Below, piece after piece: positions 9,941-20,400 of a stretch of DNA of 64,000 nt; the stretch's first letter is position 1; each line of letters starts with the position of its first letter. Origin of the DNA: Verrucomicrobiales bacterium (GTDB lineage: Bacteria > Verrucomicrobiota > Verrucomicrobiia > Limisphaerales > UBA11320); the NCBI GenBank assembly GCA_016793885.1, contig JAEUHE010000123.1, positions 1 through 64,000 on the forward strand, given 5' to 3'. A model generated the notes under the pieces. It ran no database searches. It had not been told where the DNA came from and saw only the letters and a program-made list of their open reading frames with translations. Position numbers and translations under genes: made by a program.

Positions 9941-11752
9941 ATGAGAACCATACTCGCCAGTCTTCGTATCATCTTTATGCTAACACTTTGGGTCGCAGTG
10001 CCGTATGGCCATGGCGGGACACTTGTTGGCGGTATAGTAAACGGAGTTTGGAGAACCGGGGGCTCTCCATTCTACGTGACCAACAACATCACCGTGAGCA
10101 GCCTCGCTATCGAACCTGGTGTCCACATTGTTTTTCTTGGTCCGTTTACCTTTTCGGTTCCGGGCATCATCAAAGCGATCGGCACTGAGAGCGATCCCAT
10201 CGTCTTCACCAGGACCAATTCGATTGCGAAATGGGGGGGAATTGTTTTTCAGAACTCAGGACCCGGGAGCGAACTGGAGCATTGCCGGATCGAGGGTTCG
10301 GGCAATAGCGGAGTACGAATCAACGATAGTCAGCCCTCGTTCCGCTGGTGCGTGATAGCCAACAACTCCTCAACGGCCGGTGGAGGCGGGTTCTCAATCA
10401 ACATGGGCTCCGCCAACCTTGAGATCATCGGTTGCACGATTACCAATAATGTTGCCAGCCGAGCTGACGGCGGTGGGATTCGGGCCATCATGGGAACAGG
10501 TACCCTCATTCTCTCAGACTGTTTCGTAGGAGGAAACTCGGCCTCTATCACCGACGGAGCGATAGCCGGAGGAGGCATGAATGTGCAAGGGAATGCAGAC
10601 TTAGTCCGTTGTGTCATCCGTGGGAACCGTGCAGATGCTCACGAGGCGATCCCTGGCGGGGCCTCAGCCGCCCGTGGCGCCGGAATGTTCGCCGCGAAGG
10701 GAACAACAAGGCTGCTGAACTCTACCTTGCTTAACAATGTTGCGTATAGCACCGCTGCGGGTGGAATGTCCGGAAACAGAGGCTTTGCGTACGGAGGTGG
10801 ATTTTATCAGTCCGGCGGCAATGCGACGCTAGCAAATACCATCGTCTGTGCGAACACCGCCTCGTCGACACACGGTTCTGAGGGCGGAGGTGTTTATGCC
10901 GACGGGGCAGCTGTCACTGTCCTGAACTCCACGGTGATGGACAATACATTGCTCGGAGTGGCATGTGTCAATGCCGCGACCTGCTCGATTCAGAATTCGA
11001 TTCTGTACTTCAATAACGGCAGCCGGCAGCAGGTATCCGCGAACTGCATTGTCAGTTTCAGTGACGTTCAAGGAAGTGCCCCTGGGCAAGGAAACATTGA
11101 CTTGAACCCAATCGTTAACGACCAGTATGAGATTGTGCTGGGTTCTCCTGCTGTCGATGCTGGGAATCCCGACCCTCGGCACAACGACATTTGCTTCCCG
11201 CCTTCGATGGGCACAGCTCGAAACGACATGGGAGCGCATGGCGGTCCGGGCGGGTGCAGTTGGAGTGGCGAATGTACCGACCTCTCAATCGGGCGTGAAC
11301 CGCAAAGCGTCGTGACCTGCAGTGGACAGACGATCGCCCTTGGCGTTGTCGCTGTCGGTTCGTCTCCTTTGCGTTACCAGTGGTATCATAACACGAACTC
11401 GCCTATCAGTGGTGCGACCAATTCGACTCTCGCTATATCAAATGCGCAGCCAGCAGATGCAGGAGTCTACCATGTTGTTGTAGCAAGCCCATGCGATTCG
11501 ATTAAGAGTTCGTTCGCATCAGTTCAGGTCAGCCCTGTATGTACGTCGATTGCACTCTATGCTGGGCTGAGTTTCAGCATGCTGACTCCAGGGCGCTTCT
11601 ATAGCGTCGAATACTCCACGAATCTGTTGGATGCAACCGGGTGGATCTCATTGGACAATTTCACCCCTACGGGTGCGACGCACTTTTACCTCGATCCTCA
11701 ACCAGTGAGTAAGCCGAGACGGTTTTATCGTGTCCTCGAGTGCATGCCATGA
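9941..11752 (+). CDS. Secreted right-handed beta-helix protein with Ig-like domain
   Basis: This 603-residue protein has a signal peptide (about residues 1-24) and then a long parallel beta-helix (about 40-440), seen as repeated cysteine/asparagine-rich rungs such as CTITNNVASRADGGGI and CVIRGNRADA. This fold is typical of polysaccharide lyases and adhesins. An Ig-like domain follows (about 460-540; LRYQWYHN...DAGVYHVVV). The end carries a short domain finishing PRRFYRVLECMP, the C-terminal signature of secreted verrucomicrobial proteins that recurs in other genes here. Surface attachment or polysaccharide binding is inferred. It is transcribed alone, opposite to most neighbours. Confidence 0.8.
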   Translation: MRTILASLRIIFMLTLWVAVPYGHGGTLVGGIVNGVWRTGGSPFYVTNNITVSSLAIEPGVHIVFLGPFTFSVPGIIKAIGTESDPIVFTRTNSIAKWGGIVFQNSGPGSELEHCRIEGSGNSGVRINDSQPSFRWCVIANNSSTAGGGGFSINMGSANLEIIGCTITNNVASRADGGGIRAIMGTGTLILSDCFVGGNSASITDGAIAGGGMNVQGNADLVRCVIRGNRADAHEAIPGGASAARGAGMFAAKGTTRLLNSTLLNNVAYSTAAGGMSGNRGFAYGGGFYQSGGNATLANTIVCANTASSTHGSEGGGVYADGAAVTVLNSTVMDNTLLGVACVNAATCSIQNSILYFNNGSRQQVSANCIVSFSDVQGSAPGQGNIDLNPIVNDQYEIVLGSPAVDAGNPDPRHNDICFPPSMGTARNDMGAHGGPGGCSWSGECTDLSIGREPQSVVTCSGQTIALGVVAVGSSPLRYQWYHNTNSPISGATNSTLAISNAQPADAGVYHVVVASPCDSIKSSFASVQVSPVCTSIALYAGLSFSMLTPGRFYSVEYSTNLLDATGWISLDNFTPTGATHFYLDPQPVSKPRRFYRVLECMP

Positions 11753-12069
11753 CAGTTTCGCGCGCCCCACTCACTTTAGTAGAGATCCACTCGTGGTCTC
11801 AAAGTGCTCGTGCCCAAGAGGTACCAATGATCGTGTGGGAAAGTTCTCTGTGAAGAAGCCAGGATCCATTAGCGGGTTATCCGCCGCGCGCTGTGCTCGG
11901 GCACACTGAATCTCTCCGGCTGACTTCGGAACGCCTTGGCGAATCTGAAGTGCGAGCCTTATCCGCGACACTACTTAGTCTTTAGATGCGGGGCAGTTGG
12001 CCTGCTCTCCGGGCCAGTTCCGCTATATCCCAAAATGGCCTAACCTCGTTGATACCCTCCATCTCATTT
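11753..12069. other. Intergenic stretch, no feature seen
   Basis: These 317 bases hold no reading frame with recognisable content, no obvious terminator with a T-run and no RNA gene that I can identify. They may include the promoter of the small barrel-like gene at 12070. Confidence 0.5.
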
Positions 12070-12702
12070 ATGAAACGTCTATTCCTTCTTATTTCGTTCG
12101 GTGGGCTACTTCCTTGGTCCAAAGCAATCGCGGCAGAAAATCCGTGGTGGGGACATTTCGGTTATCGATATGTTTCCGGCATCGACTACACGCATTCGCA
12201 TGATACTCATCCCGATGATCGTTGGCTACAAAACGGGAACTTGCCGGGGTCGGCTGGCACGACCCATGTGTCTGAGGCTCATGTCGTCCAGTTCGGGCTG
12301 GGCCGTGACTTCAGTCTCCCGCAGAACTTCGTGGCCTGGTCATCGCTCGACCTTGGGGTCGGTGTGAATATGGATAAGCGCCAGAATGCGAATGATCCCA
12401 GGCCGCCTGCAACTGGGGCGTTCGTCTTTTCATGGCCATTGTGGCTCGCTGATGTTGGCCTGGGCGTGGGCTACAATCTGGGCCGGGTTCGTGTCGGTGC
12501 TGAAGCTCGCGGTGGCGGCTTGCTCATCCTTTCGGGCTATGATCGCTACTCCAGCTTGGATGTCCAGGCGGCGAAATGGCAGTGGACATATGGTCTCGGC
12601 CCCACAGTGTCTGTGAGAGTGTCGGACAGAATTGACCTAGAAGGCCGCGCTCTCTTCGGGAATGTTAGTTCGGTGACATTCTCCCTGGCCATCCACTTTT
12701 GA
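12070..12702 (+). CDS. Small outer-membrane beta-barrel-like protein
   Basis: This 210-residue protein starts with a clear signal peptide (MKRLFLLISFGGLLPW, cleavage near AIA-AEN). The mature part alternates polar and hydrophobic residues in aromatic- and glycine-rich strands, and ends in a terminal phenylalanine (FSLAIHF), the usual signature of outer-membrane barrels recognised by BamA. The internal ATG at 12070 was chosen because the upstream extension lacks signal character. No specific family is recognised, and its function is unknown. Confidence 0.65.
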   Translation: MKRLFLLISFGGLLPWSKAIAAENPWWGHFGYRYVSGIDYTHSHDTHPDDRWLQNGNLPGSAGTTHVSEAHVVQFGLGRDFSLPQNFVAWSSLDLGVGVNMDKRQNANDPRPPATGAFVFSWPLWLADVGLGVGYNLGRVRVGAEARGGGLLILSGYDRYSSLDVQAAKWQWTYGLGPTVSVRVSDRIDLEGRALFGNVSSVTFSLAIHF

Positions 12703-13293
12703 CCTGCTGCTGTGAACGAGATAGGCGGCGTCATGGAAATGGTTGTGTGCTATCATCCTCCGATACCCGATCCCGAGGATGTACTGGTCGTCAAATGAGT
12801 GGATCCTTTTGACCACCAACTCCCGCTTCTTAGGCAGTCAAGTCGATGGAACGATTCTACCGCTACTCGCAGTTATGTGGACGTGTAGAGCTCCTTGAAG
12901 CCGATGGATTCCAATGCCGCCAAAGGACCTGGGATCGGATTGAGCTGGGTAGGCCACAGATCGACTGGTGCAGAGTGGCGGGGGGGCTGCGCCGCTGAGG
13001 ATCCTGGCGAGTGAAGGGGAACTGGCAGATCCATGCGTCCGTGTCGCTGCGGTTTTAGTAAAACCGACCGCACGGATGTGTCCTTGAGTCGTCAGGTTTC
13101 GTTGCTTCACTGCTACGCCTGGGCCGAAAGCGCGGACAGGCACTTGATGGGTCAGTCCCGAGGCGCTGCACGCAACGAGCTAGTGCTCTCCCCTTCAGCC
13201 TCGTGCAGCTTCCGTCTCTGCACCTATCGTGCTCGAGCCGCCGATTGAGATCCAACAGCCTCGCGAGGAGTCCGACTCATGATGTCTAAACTC
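12703..13293. other. Gene-free stretch with a hairpin
   Basis: About 590 bases contain only short overlapping frames in several phases with no recognisable protein. A perfect hairpin, CGGTTTT-agt-AAAACCG, lies at 13050-13066. It has no trailing T-run and could be a remnant repeat. The stretch may be a decayed gene or element. Confidence 0.5.
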
Positions 13294-13323
13294 GAGAGAC
13301 CGGGGCTATCTCCCCGGTCTCTC
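13294..13323 (-). terminator. Strong hairpin, probable terminator of the gene at 13344
   Basis: A perfect 12-base stem (GAGAGACCGGGG paired with CCCCGGTCTCTC) encloses a six-base loop. It lies 20 bases beyond the stop of the minus-strand propeller/Ig gene. The downstream minus-strand sequence has only a short T-run, so it may act as a bidirectional hairpin or need a factor. Confidence 0.65.
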
Positions 13324-13343
13324 GTTGGATCAGTTCCTACTCA

Positions 13344-14636
13344 TCATGGCATTGGCAAAACTCTATAGAATCGCTGAGGTGCGTTGGTTGCGGTGTGGTC
13401 AACCACATCTGTGGAAGTAGATGTCGTCGTAATATCGGTCAGGAATTGCCAGGTATTCGGCTCAGCCACATGCTCTTTAAACTCCACTCTAAACTTTCCT
13501 CCGACTGGCCCGACGAGAGTTACCACCGGGGCAACAGAGAACTGGAGCAGGGACAATGAAGCCTCGGTGCTGATCGCGGCTCCCCCGGATGTGATGACCC
13601 GTACCGAATAAAGGCCCGCGTCTTGAGCTTCCACCGAAGCAATCGAGAACAATCGTTCGGTCGCCCCAGGGATATCCGTTCCATTCTTTCGCCATTGGTA
13701 GCTGGTTCCCGCATCTTCCTTTACGGTAACCGAGAAGAGAGCCGGAGTTCCGAGGGCTACAATCTGGCTGCGCGGTTGGTCACCAAGAACTGGCAAGCCC
13801 GGTCGGATCATACTCAGGCCTCGGTACCAGCCATTACCCTGGGAAATCTTCCGACTAGTAAGGTCGGGATTCAGTGCATACAAGCCGCTGGTGCTGGTTG
13901 TGTAAATCACCCCCGACCCATCATCATACACGAGATCGTCGAAACTCGTGAAGTTCATCCAGCTCTGGGAGGCGTAAGTAGTTCGCGCGCCGTCCGGAGT
14001 GATCCTGGTGACCTTAGCGGATGAGAAATCTTCTAGCACGAATAGGTCACCTCCGCCGGAGACATCCCCACCCGGTGGAAAATCGAGGCCACCAGCCAGA
14101 GATGAGATCTTCCCGGAGCTCGAATCGACGATAGAGACACGGTTCGCAGGCGTTTCAAAAACGTAGAGTTTGGAATAGTCCCTCCCATAAGTCATATGCC
14201 TGGGTACAAAAAAATCAGAGGTAGTAAGCGCTGTGACCTGCCCGTCAAGGTTGGCTCGCCAAAGCTGGTGACGAACAAAATCTTCTTCATTGAAGATGAC
14301 CCGACCAAACCCATCGACTGCCAAGCATTGGAGGTCTGCGACGTCATGAACAAATATCGAGCTCACATACCCTGCTGAAGTCGAAGTCACCTGGACGATA
14401 TCATTGCCAGCTACAACGAATGCGCTTTCAGAGACGGGGTTGTACACCACATCTCCCGCGTCTGTGAAGCTGGCGATTGGAGTTTGATTGCCTGTGGCAG
14501 GGTCAATGAGATACAGCGCTGAGGAGTCGGTTGCCAAGAGATGATTCGGTGGGAAGCCACCGGCGAGCCCACAGATGGGCTGGACAGTAAGCCATCCCAG
14601 CAGGAGAAGGACACCATTTTGAAGGAAACGATTCAT
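13344..14636 (-). CDS. Secreted NHL/SMP-30-like propeller protein with Ig-like domain
   Basis: This 430-residue protein has a signal peptide (about 1-25) and a beta-propeller-like region (about 30-285) with repeated strand motifs such as LYLIDPATGNQTPI, LYVFETPANRVSIVD and IYTTSTSGLYALNP. An Ig-like domain follows (about 295-375; SYQWRKNGTDIPGA...DAGLYSVRV). The protein ends in a short beta domain closing APQRFYRVLPMP. There is no catalytic motif. It is probably a surface or periplasmic recognition protein, and belongs to the run of secreted proteins that share the RFYR ending. A strong hairpin follows its stop. Confidence 0.75.
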   Translation of the reverse strand: MNRFLQNGVLLLLGWLTVQPICGLAGGFPPNHLLATDSSALYLIDPATGNQTPIASFTDAGDVVYNPVSESAFVVAGNDIVQVTSTSAGYVSSIFVHDVADLQCLAVDGFGRVIFNEEDFVRHQLWRANLDGQVTALTTSDFFVPRHMTYGRDYSKLYVFETPANRVSIVDSSSGKISSLAGGLDFPPGGDVSGGGDLFVLEDFSSAKVTRITPDGARTTYASQSWMNFTSFDDLVYDDGSGVIYTTSTSGLYALNPDLTSRKISQGNGWYRGLSMIRPGLPVLGDQPRSQIVALGTPALFSVTVKEDAGTSYQWRKNGTDIPGATERLFSIASVEAQDAGLYSVRVITSGGAAISTEASLSLLQFSVAPVVTLVGPVGGKFRVEFKEHVAEPNTWQFLTDITTTSTSTDVVDHTATNAPQRFYRVLPMP

Positions 14637-14914
14637 AGTCGATGTGGTTGTTGTTGGTTTTCGTTTTGATGCGACAACCAGAATGCCGCTCGCTCTAGAT
14701 GTAGTGCCGCGAGTTCTGCCTCGTAGCCCCTTACAGCTTTCTATGATTCGACAGAGTCGTGGGAGTTCGATAAGTCCTATCTCTCCAGAGTCGAGCTGGA
14801 TGGCCGAGCGGAGGCGGAGGCGAAGCTTCAGTGCCTAAATCTTTTGGCGACTAAATCGCGGTGATCCTTACCAGGAGTTTCGCCTGGTTTAATCGAGACG
14901 GTTTTCGGGCCTCA

Positions 14915-17092
14915 TTAGGGTATGTATACTACCCGATAGAACCGACTATCGGTTGGCGAAGGTGCGATATCGTCATACGAATACGAGGTCACATATAATT
15001 TGGTGCTTTCGGTAAGTGTGATCCAATTCGGATTTGTAAGACTATCCGTCGCCTCGACAGCGTAATACATCCAGATCTGTCCGCTGCTGATTTCAATTCT
15101 CCTTGTGCTCGGGTTTGGCTGACTGACCGTGATCGTGGGTTGTGTCGTGGTGTCCCGCGTGACGATGCTGTAAGACTCTGCGTGAGTAAAAAGTGAGTCT
15201 GGCAGCACTTGAGATCCGGACAAGGCGGGGGGAGACCATCCAAGAGGGATAAGAAATACCGCATACTGGCTGGCCAAAGCATCAATACCTCCGGTGACGG
15301 CTGAGAAGGAAAAGGTGCCAGAGGCTGGATTCAATTGCGTTAACGGAGCGGCAAACGAAGGCTTAGTCCACCATCCATTAAATCCCACCTTGAGGTAGGC
15401 GGCGATCGCGTAGTTGGTGAAAGTGACGTTCGATACCACTCCCGAGACAACGCCGCCCTGGCCGAATGGAGGCATCTCGATGACACGGACCTGCGGATTG
15501 GTTGGCCTAGGCAAAACTCCCAGATGAATCGGGGCGCTGGTGACGGAGCCAAAGGCATTCCAGACGATGACATCCAAGATGCCTTGTTGATGTGGCTGAA
15601 CGGCATTGATCGCGAAGGAGGTACCGATTGCGTCGGTGATATTAGTGCCGTTGCTGCGCCACTGGTAGGACAGCGGAGGAGTTCCGTCTGCTGTCACTGC
15701 CCAGCTCACATCAACGTTAGGCAAGACCGTGAGATCTGATGGTGAGGGCTGCTGACTGATGAACGGAAGAGTTGCCCCGGGGCTGAACTTCACACCATCC
15801 AACCAGGCCTTCGGGCCGAAATTCTCAAAAAAGCCTGGACCATCTCGCTCGCTCGGATTGTAGTCCCAACTTAGTGCATAGGTACCAGCAGGCACAAAGG
15901 CCGATTCGTGAATCCAGGCACCGCCTGGATGCGGGACCTTGTTGCTGAGAGATCGCCTCGCCACCTCGTTTCCATCGCTATCAACGAGTGTCATGTTCAT
16001 CGAAGGCAGGTACGAGATCAGCGAATTGACTGGCATTTCCATCCGCCACCAGAACTGCAGAGTACCTGGCCCCGTAAGGACGGTGCTTAACCGTAAAGGG
16101 TCTGACCATCTTCCTGCGCTAACCGGAAACTCGCCACTCCAGCCGATTGCTAGAGAGTTGGAACCGATAACTACCGGCTCACCAACAACAGTCCAAGGTA
16201 TCCATCCAGAGGTTGTCCAGGTGATGTTATCACTGTCGAGAACAGCACCTAAAGTGTTGTCGTGGCCCTCGACAGACGAGACGAAGGCGCTTGTGGTGCC
16301 AAATGAGTTGGAAATCACTACGCTGTATGCACCCAGGTCTGAAGTATGGAGGTTGTTGATCGTCAGTGCTGAATTCTCTGCTCCCGTTATGGGTAAACCA
16401 TTTCGCAACCATAGATAGCTGAGCGGAGGTGTGCCTTTTGCGAAGGCACGGAGGGTGAGCGAGGATCCGAGAATGATCTTGTTGGTATTCGCGTGGCCTG
16501 TGAACGACGGGGCAGAACCAGCCGGTGAGAAGCGGACTTGATCCACCCAGGCGTTGGAACGGGTCTGCCAGGGCCCTAGCCTCCAGAGTGCGGTGTGGAC
16601 ACCGGGGGGAATGGTGATGACCATCTCGTCCCATTGCGGAGAAGCCCCGAGTCCGATTATCTGACTATCGAGGAGGAAGAACAGGCCTTGTGAGGAGGTT
16701 GTTGCGTAGTAAAAGGACAGTGAACCGGGGCCGCTCACTGTGGTCTGCAGCCATGAGAATGATCCCTGGTTTGCCCAGGCTCCGGCGCTGAAGCCTGCGG
16801 AGGCTCCGTCCAAGGACACGCCCCCATGGCCGCTCCAAACGGGCGTGCCTCCGCTAGTCCAAGTCAATTCCGGCGCGTCCAACGCCAGACCGAGGTCGAT
16901 GGCCTTAGCATGAAGGCAGTGCCAGATAAGAGCTACAGGACAGAACAATGCAAGTAAGCGGTTGATGAATGGGTGGAACCAGGAGAGTATTCCCTGCCCA
17001 CTGCTGGGAAAGGGACGGGTGCCACCGCCGGGAACGGAATGACTCAATTCCGAGGGTACGCGAGCAATTGAAGGTGCAAATTGGTGTTTCAT
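14915..17092 (-). CDS. Large secreted multi-domain Ig-like protein
   Basis: This protein has about 725 residues. The first 50 are unusual for a secretion signal; a hydrophobic segment at about 43-65 is the likely signal or anchor, so the true start may be downstream of the ATG used here. Two lectin-like (jelly-roll) segments (about 70-190 and 275-430) alternate with Ig-like domains carrying SYLWLRNGLPITGAENS and SYQWRSNGTNITDA. The protein ends with DSRFYRVVYIP, the shared C-terminal signature. No enzyme motif is seen. Adhesion or carbohydrate recognition is inferred. Confidence 0.7.
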   Translation of the reverse strand: MKHQFAPSIARVPSELSHSVPGGGTRPFPSSGQGILSWFHPFINRLLALFCPVALIWHCLHAKAIDLGLALDAPELTWTSGGTPVWSGHGGVSLDGASAGFSAGAWANQGSFSWLQTTVSGPGSLSFYYATTSSQGLFFLLDSQIIGLGASPQWDEMVITIPPGVHTALWRLGPWQTRSNAWVDQVRFSPAGSAPSFTGHANTNKIILGSSLTLRAFAKGTPPLSYLWLRNGLPITGAENSALTINNLHTSDLGAYSVVISNSFGTTSAFVSSVEGHDNTLGAVLDSDNITWTTSGWIPWTVVGEPVVIGSNSLAIGWSGEFPVSAGRWSDPLRLSTVLTGPGTLQFWWRMEMPVNSLISYLPSMNMTLVDSDGNEVARRSLSNKVPHPGGAWIHESAFVPAGTYALSWDYNPSERDGPGFFENFGPKAWLDGVKFSPGATLPFISQQPSPSDLTVLPNVDVSWAVTADGTPPLSYQWRSNGTNITDAIGTSFAINAVQPHQQGILDVIVWNAFGSVTSAPIHLGVLPRPTNPQVRVIEMPPFGQGGVVSGVVSNVTFTNYAIAAYLKVGFNGWWTKPSFAAPLTQLNPASGTFSFSAVTGGIDALASQYAVFLIPLGWSPPALSGSQVLPDSLFTHAESYSIVTRDTTTQPTITVSQPNPSTRRIEISSGQIWMYYAVEATDSLTNPNWITLTESTKLYVTSYSYDDIAPSPTDSRFYRVVYIP

Positions 17093-17427
17093 AGTCTCTT
17101 GGATAAATGGCTGCTACCTGCCGATTGGCCATCGAGGTAGCGTTGTTTCAATAATTGTAGTGGCTCGAACCCTGACTGAGATGCATCAGGATTTCGGTTC
17201 CGATCCACACACATGGGATTGGGTAATATGTCTCTGAGCGGCACAGAACCTCCGTGACCGTCTAGGAGATGTGGAGATCAGACCATTCCCGGCAGAAAAT
17301 CCCGAGCATTAGCAGCCCCGGCAGGTCCCGCGATCCATAGCAGTGCGGGATTGTCCAGAGCCTTCCCCTTGGGGTGGTCTTTATGCAGAGACCAGGTTCC
17401 CCGAGCGTCAAGCAATGGGGAGTTCTG
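17093..17427. other. Intergenic stretch with weak inverted repeats
   Basis: This stretch has no coding content. GCTACCT at 17113-17119 pairs with AGGTAGC at 17135-17141, just before the minus-strand gene at 14915-17092. TCCCGC (17326-17331) pairs with GCGGGA (17345-17350), downstream of the glycosidase gene. The latter could be a weak terminator and the former a regulatory site. Confidence 0.35.
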
Positions 17428-20400
17428 TTAACGGAGTGGCCGACTGCTCAGACGATAAAACCGATGTGGCTGAAGTGGCGCGCTCAGATCAAGCGCCTCA
17501 AGGTAGTCCTCTCCACCTTGTTGGCGGCGAGTAATCGATACGCTTGACAACAAACGCGGCGATGAGAACAAAACATCGTCGCTGACGTAAATCCCATAAT
17601 TGCGACTTGTCGGAGCCCGCCAGAATAGTTCAATGCGGTTCTCCAAGTTTTTTTGGATCGAGGCTATTTCGAGAACGAAATTGTCGTCGACAGTTTCGCG
17701 GTCGTCGCGGGATGAAAAATAGCCCGCCTGAGAACCCAGCACGAGTGCATCTGTCGGGCCAACGAAGCTGATGTTGTCAAAGAACGCGACGTACTGTGCG
17801 GTCTGTTCAAACATTTGGACGTTGACCACCAGCGAACTAACCGCAGTTGGGTCGAATGGAGCTGAGTAGCTGGGTGTGGCGAATCGGTCGAGAGTTACAC
17901 TCAGATGACACCAGCCGTCTGGCCCTGGTTGATAGGGCTGAATGACATGCACCATGCGAAGTGTGGTGCCTTTGTTCTTTAGCTGTAATTCTACCAGCGC
18001 CGCTCGCCTATTTTGCTCGTAAAAGTCGACTGAGAAAACATAGTTGCTCCAGGCGCGACGGTCCGCTGGCAAAACCCACGTGGTTGAGTAGTCGTATTGT
18101 AGTCCGAATCCTGCAAATGTTTTTGGGCGGTTGTTGGTGACGACTAGAAAAGCGGCTTGCCCTCCGCCCCGACCTTCTAAATTAACGCCTTCATTTTGCC
18201 ATTTCGATTGGTCCGAGGGGTTCGCGTAGACATAGCTGAACCAAGGTGAGAAGAGCGGCGGGAGATTGGTGCGCGGCGGGGCATTGGACGACCATTGCGC
18301 ACCGCGCATCATACCTTCGAAGCCTTGCACAACCGTGGTTGACCGCACCACTGGTGCCTGTCGAACCGAGGCATCCCATTGGATCGGTCCCGCGCCGGTC
18401 GGAACCCGAATCTTGATGGGCATGCTTCCTGAGCCGGTCGAGACCACATAGGCATTAGTCGCGACGGGTCGGCCGCCGGAATAAAAGTTGATGGCCAAAA
18501 CGTAGTGCTCGGCATTCACATTCCTGTTATCCCACGCAGACCACCGATCTAGCGGTGTGCCTTGACTTACGGCCAGATAGGACGGGAGTTCCTGCCATTC
18601 CAACGTTGCTTGATAGGTTTGCCCGGAGACGGGGGATTGGGGAACGCCTCGCAAGACCACCGGCCAAAGGAGGCGGAGCGGCAACGAAGCCTCGTTGACG
18701 ATCACCCCTGCTTTCTCGAGCGAGATTACCCATCGATACAATCCACCGTCGTGCGATGACACGAAGCTGGTGTCGGCGAGGTCCGCATCCGGGACCACCA
18801 ACTCGACCTGCTGAATGCCATCCCCAACGACTGGGATCGGACCGGACTGCGTGCGAACCTGGAGAATCGGGTGAACCTGCTCGAGGCGCAAACGCAAATC
18901 TCCGGGCTCCTTCGCATGGTGTTCAATCTGCACCTGCGCGGGAGATCCATTCGGCCAGACGGCGGTAGGAACAGATTTGAATAAGATCTGCGATCGGTCC
19001 GAAACCAAGGAAGCTGTCCCGGCACTAGTTGCGTGGAGCAAGGCAAATCCATCCCCGCTGAGGTTTCGCTGGATGCGACCGCTGGCGTCAGGTTTTAGCA
19101 TCGTCGCGCCTGCAGTGAGGTCACTCACCGTTCGGCCGTGTAAGAGCGAAGGCGCCGACACAACGACAGCCGCCTGCGCCGTGTGCTCATTCATCAGGGA
19201 GATCAACACCGATCCGTCCCGGCAAACTCGATAGTCGGGCATAACATAACCTTCTCCCGCCCCACTCAATCGAATCGGCGGTTCGATCCGAAAGTAGTCC
19301 TGATAGATGGCACGAAGAACGCTGGCCCGATAGTCCCAAAGTTTGATGGCGTTCGCGCCGTACGTGTCGCCCAAGGCAAACGTATTCACCGCTGCCCTGG
19401 CGATTCCATGGTCCTTAAATTGCAGGGCGGGCATGGGACCTTGACTTCCGTTGACGCCGGTGTGAGTGACTATCGTTTTGCCGGAAGAGGCGGTGATGCC
19501 GTGCCAAATCTTCCAAGTGACGAATTCGGCGAAGTAGGCTGGAGTGATATCCCCAATTCCACTAGCTCCGCGGAGGAAGACGGCCCGAGTCGACGCCGGG
19601 CTGTCGGTCGAACCTCCGTCCCAGCCAGGAGCCGCGGATGCGACTTCGAGGCCGAAGATTCCCCTCATCAATCCGGGCCAATTCCGATTGGGTTGATGGT
19701 AAGCATCGAACTGCCCCGGCAGATCCGCGTTAGCGTGCAGGTGAATCCCCCTGGGAAACAGTCGGTTGGTTATAGTCTCAAGAGTGGAGGGCGAAAGCTG
19801 ATAAGCGCGTGAGAGCAGCAGCGCTGAAGCGTTGGTATAGTCACCGCGGTTGAATTGTTCGTCGTCGATGATGCCTGGCTGATATCCCAAGCGCCTGAGC
19901 GCTCCCCATATCATCGCATTCTCCTGATTGGCTCGAGGCCAGCCCATGTCGCTATCCTGGCTCCAGTAGAAAAGGACATCGCGAGGCGGTGAAATAGAGC
20001 CACCCAGGAGGTCTTCGATTTTCAGTTCCTCCATTCTGCGCAGGATGGCCACAACATTTGAGTAGACCGGCTGCTTAGGAATGCGGTGTTCGTCGACGAT
20101 ACCGAAGCCCTTTTCTCGCAGAAAATAGTTGGTGGTAAACATGTTTCTGTCGTTCCAGTGGAAGAAATGAACCCCGATTGCTCCGGACATCAATGCCTCC
20201 CATAGCTGGCTAGGTAATGCGTTGGGCTGACGTTCTGCTGCACCGGGCCCCAGGATGTTCTCGGTGCTGCTGTGGCCGGTTTCAGAGATCAACACCGGAA
20301 GCCCTACGAGCTCCTGATACTTCGCAATCCCGAAGTCCGCCGAGCGCATCTCGCTTCCGTATGATGCCCACGCGTAATTGTTCACCGCCCAAAAGTCGAG

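Noticed and set aside
12873-13143. Short overlapping frames in the gene-free stretch
   Set aside because: Several phases are open over the same bases, with no start signal, domain or codon pattern. They are better treated as non-coding or decayed sequence.
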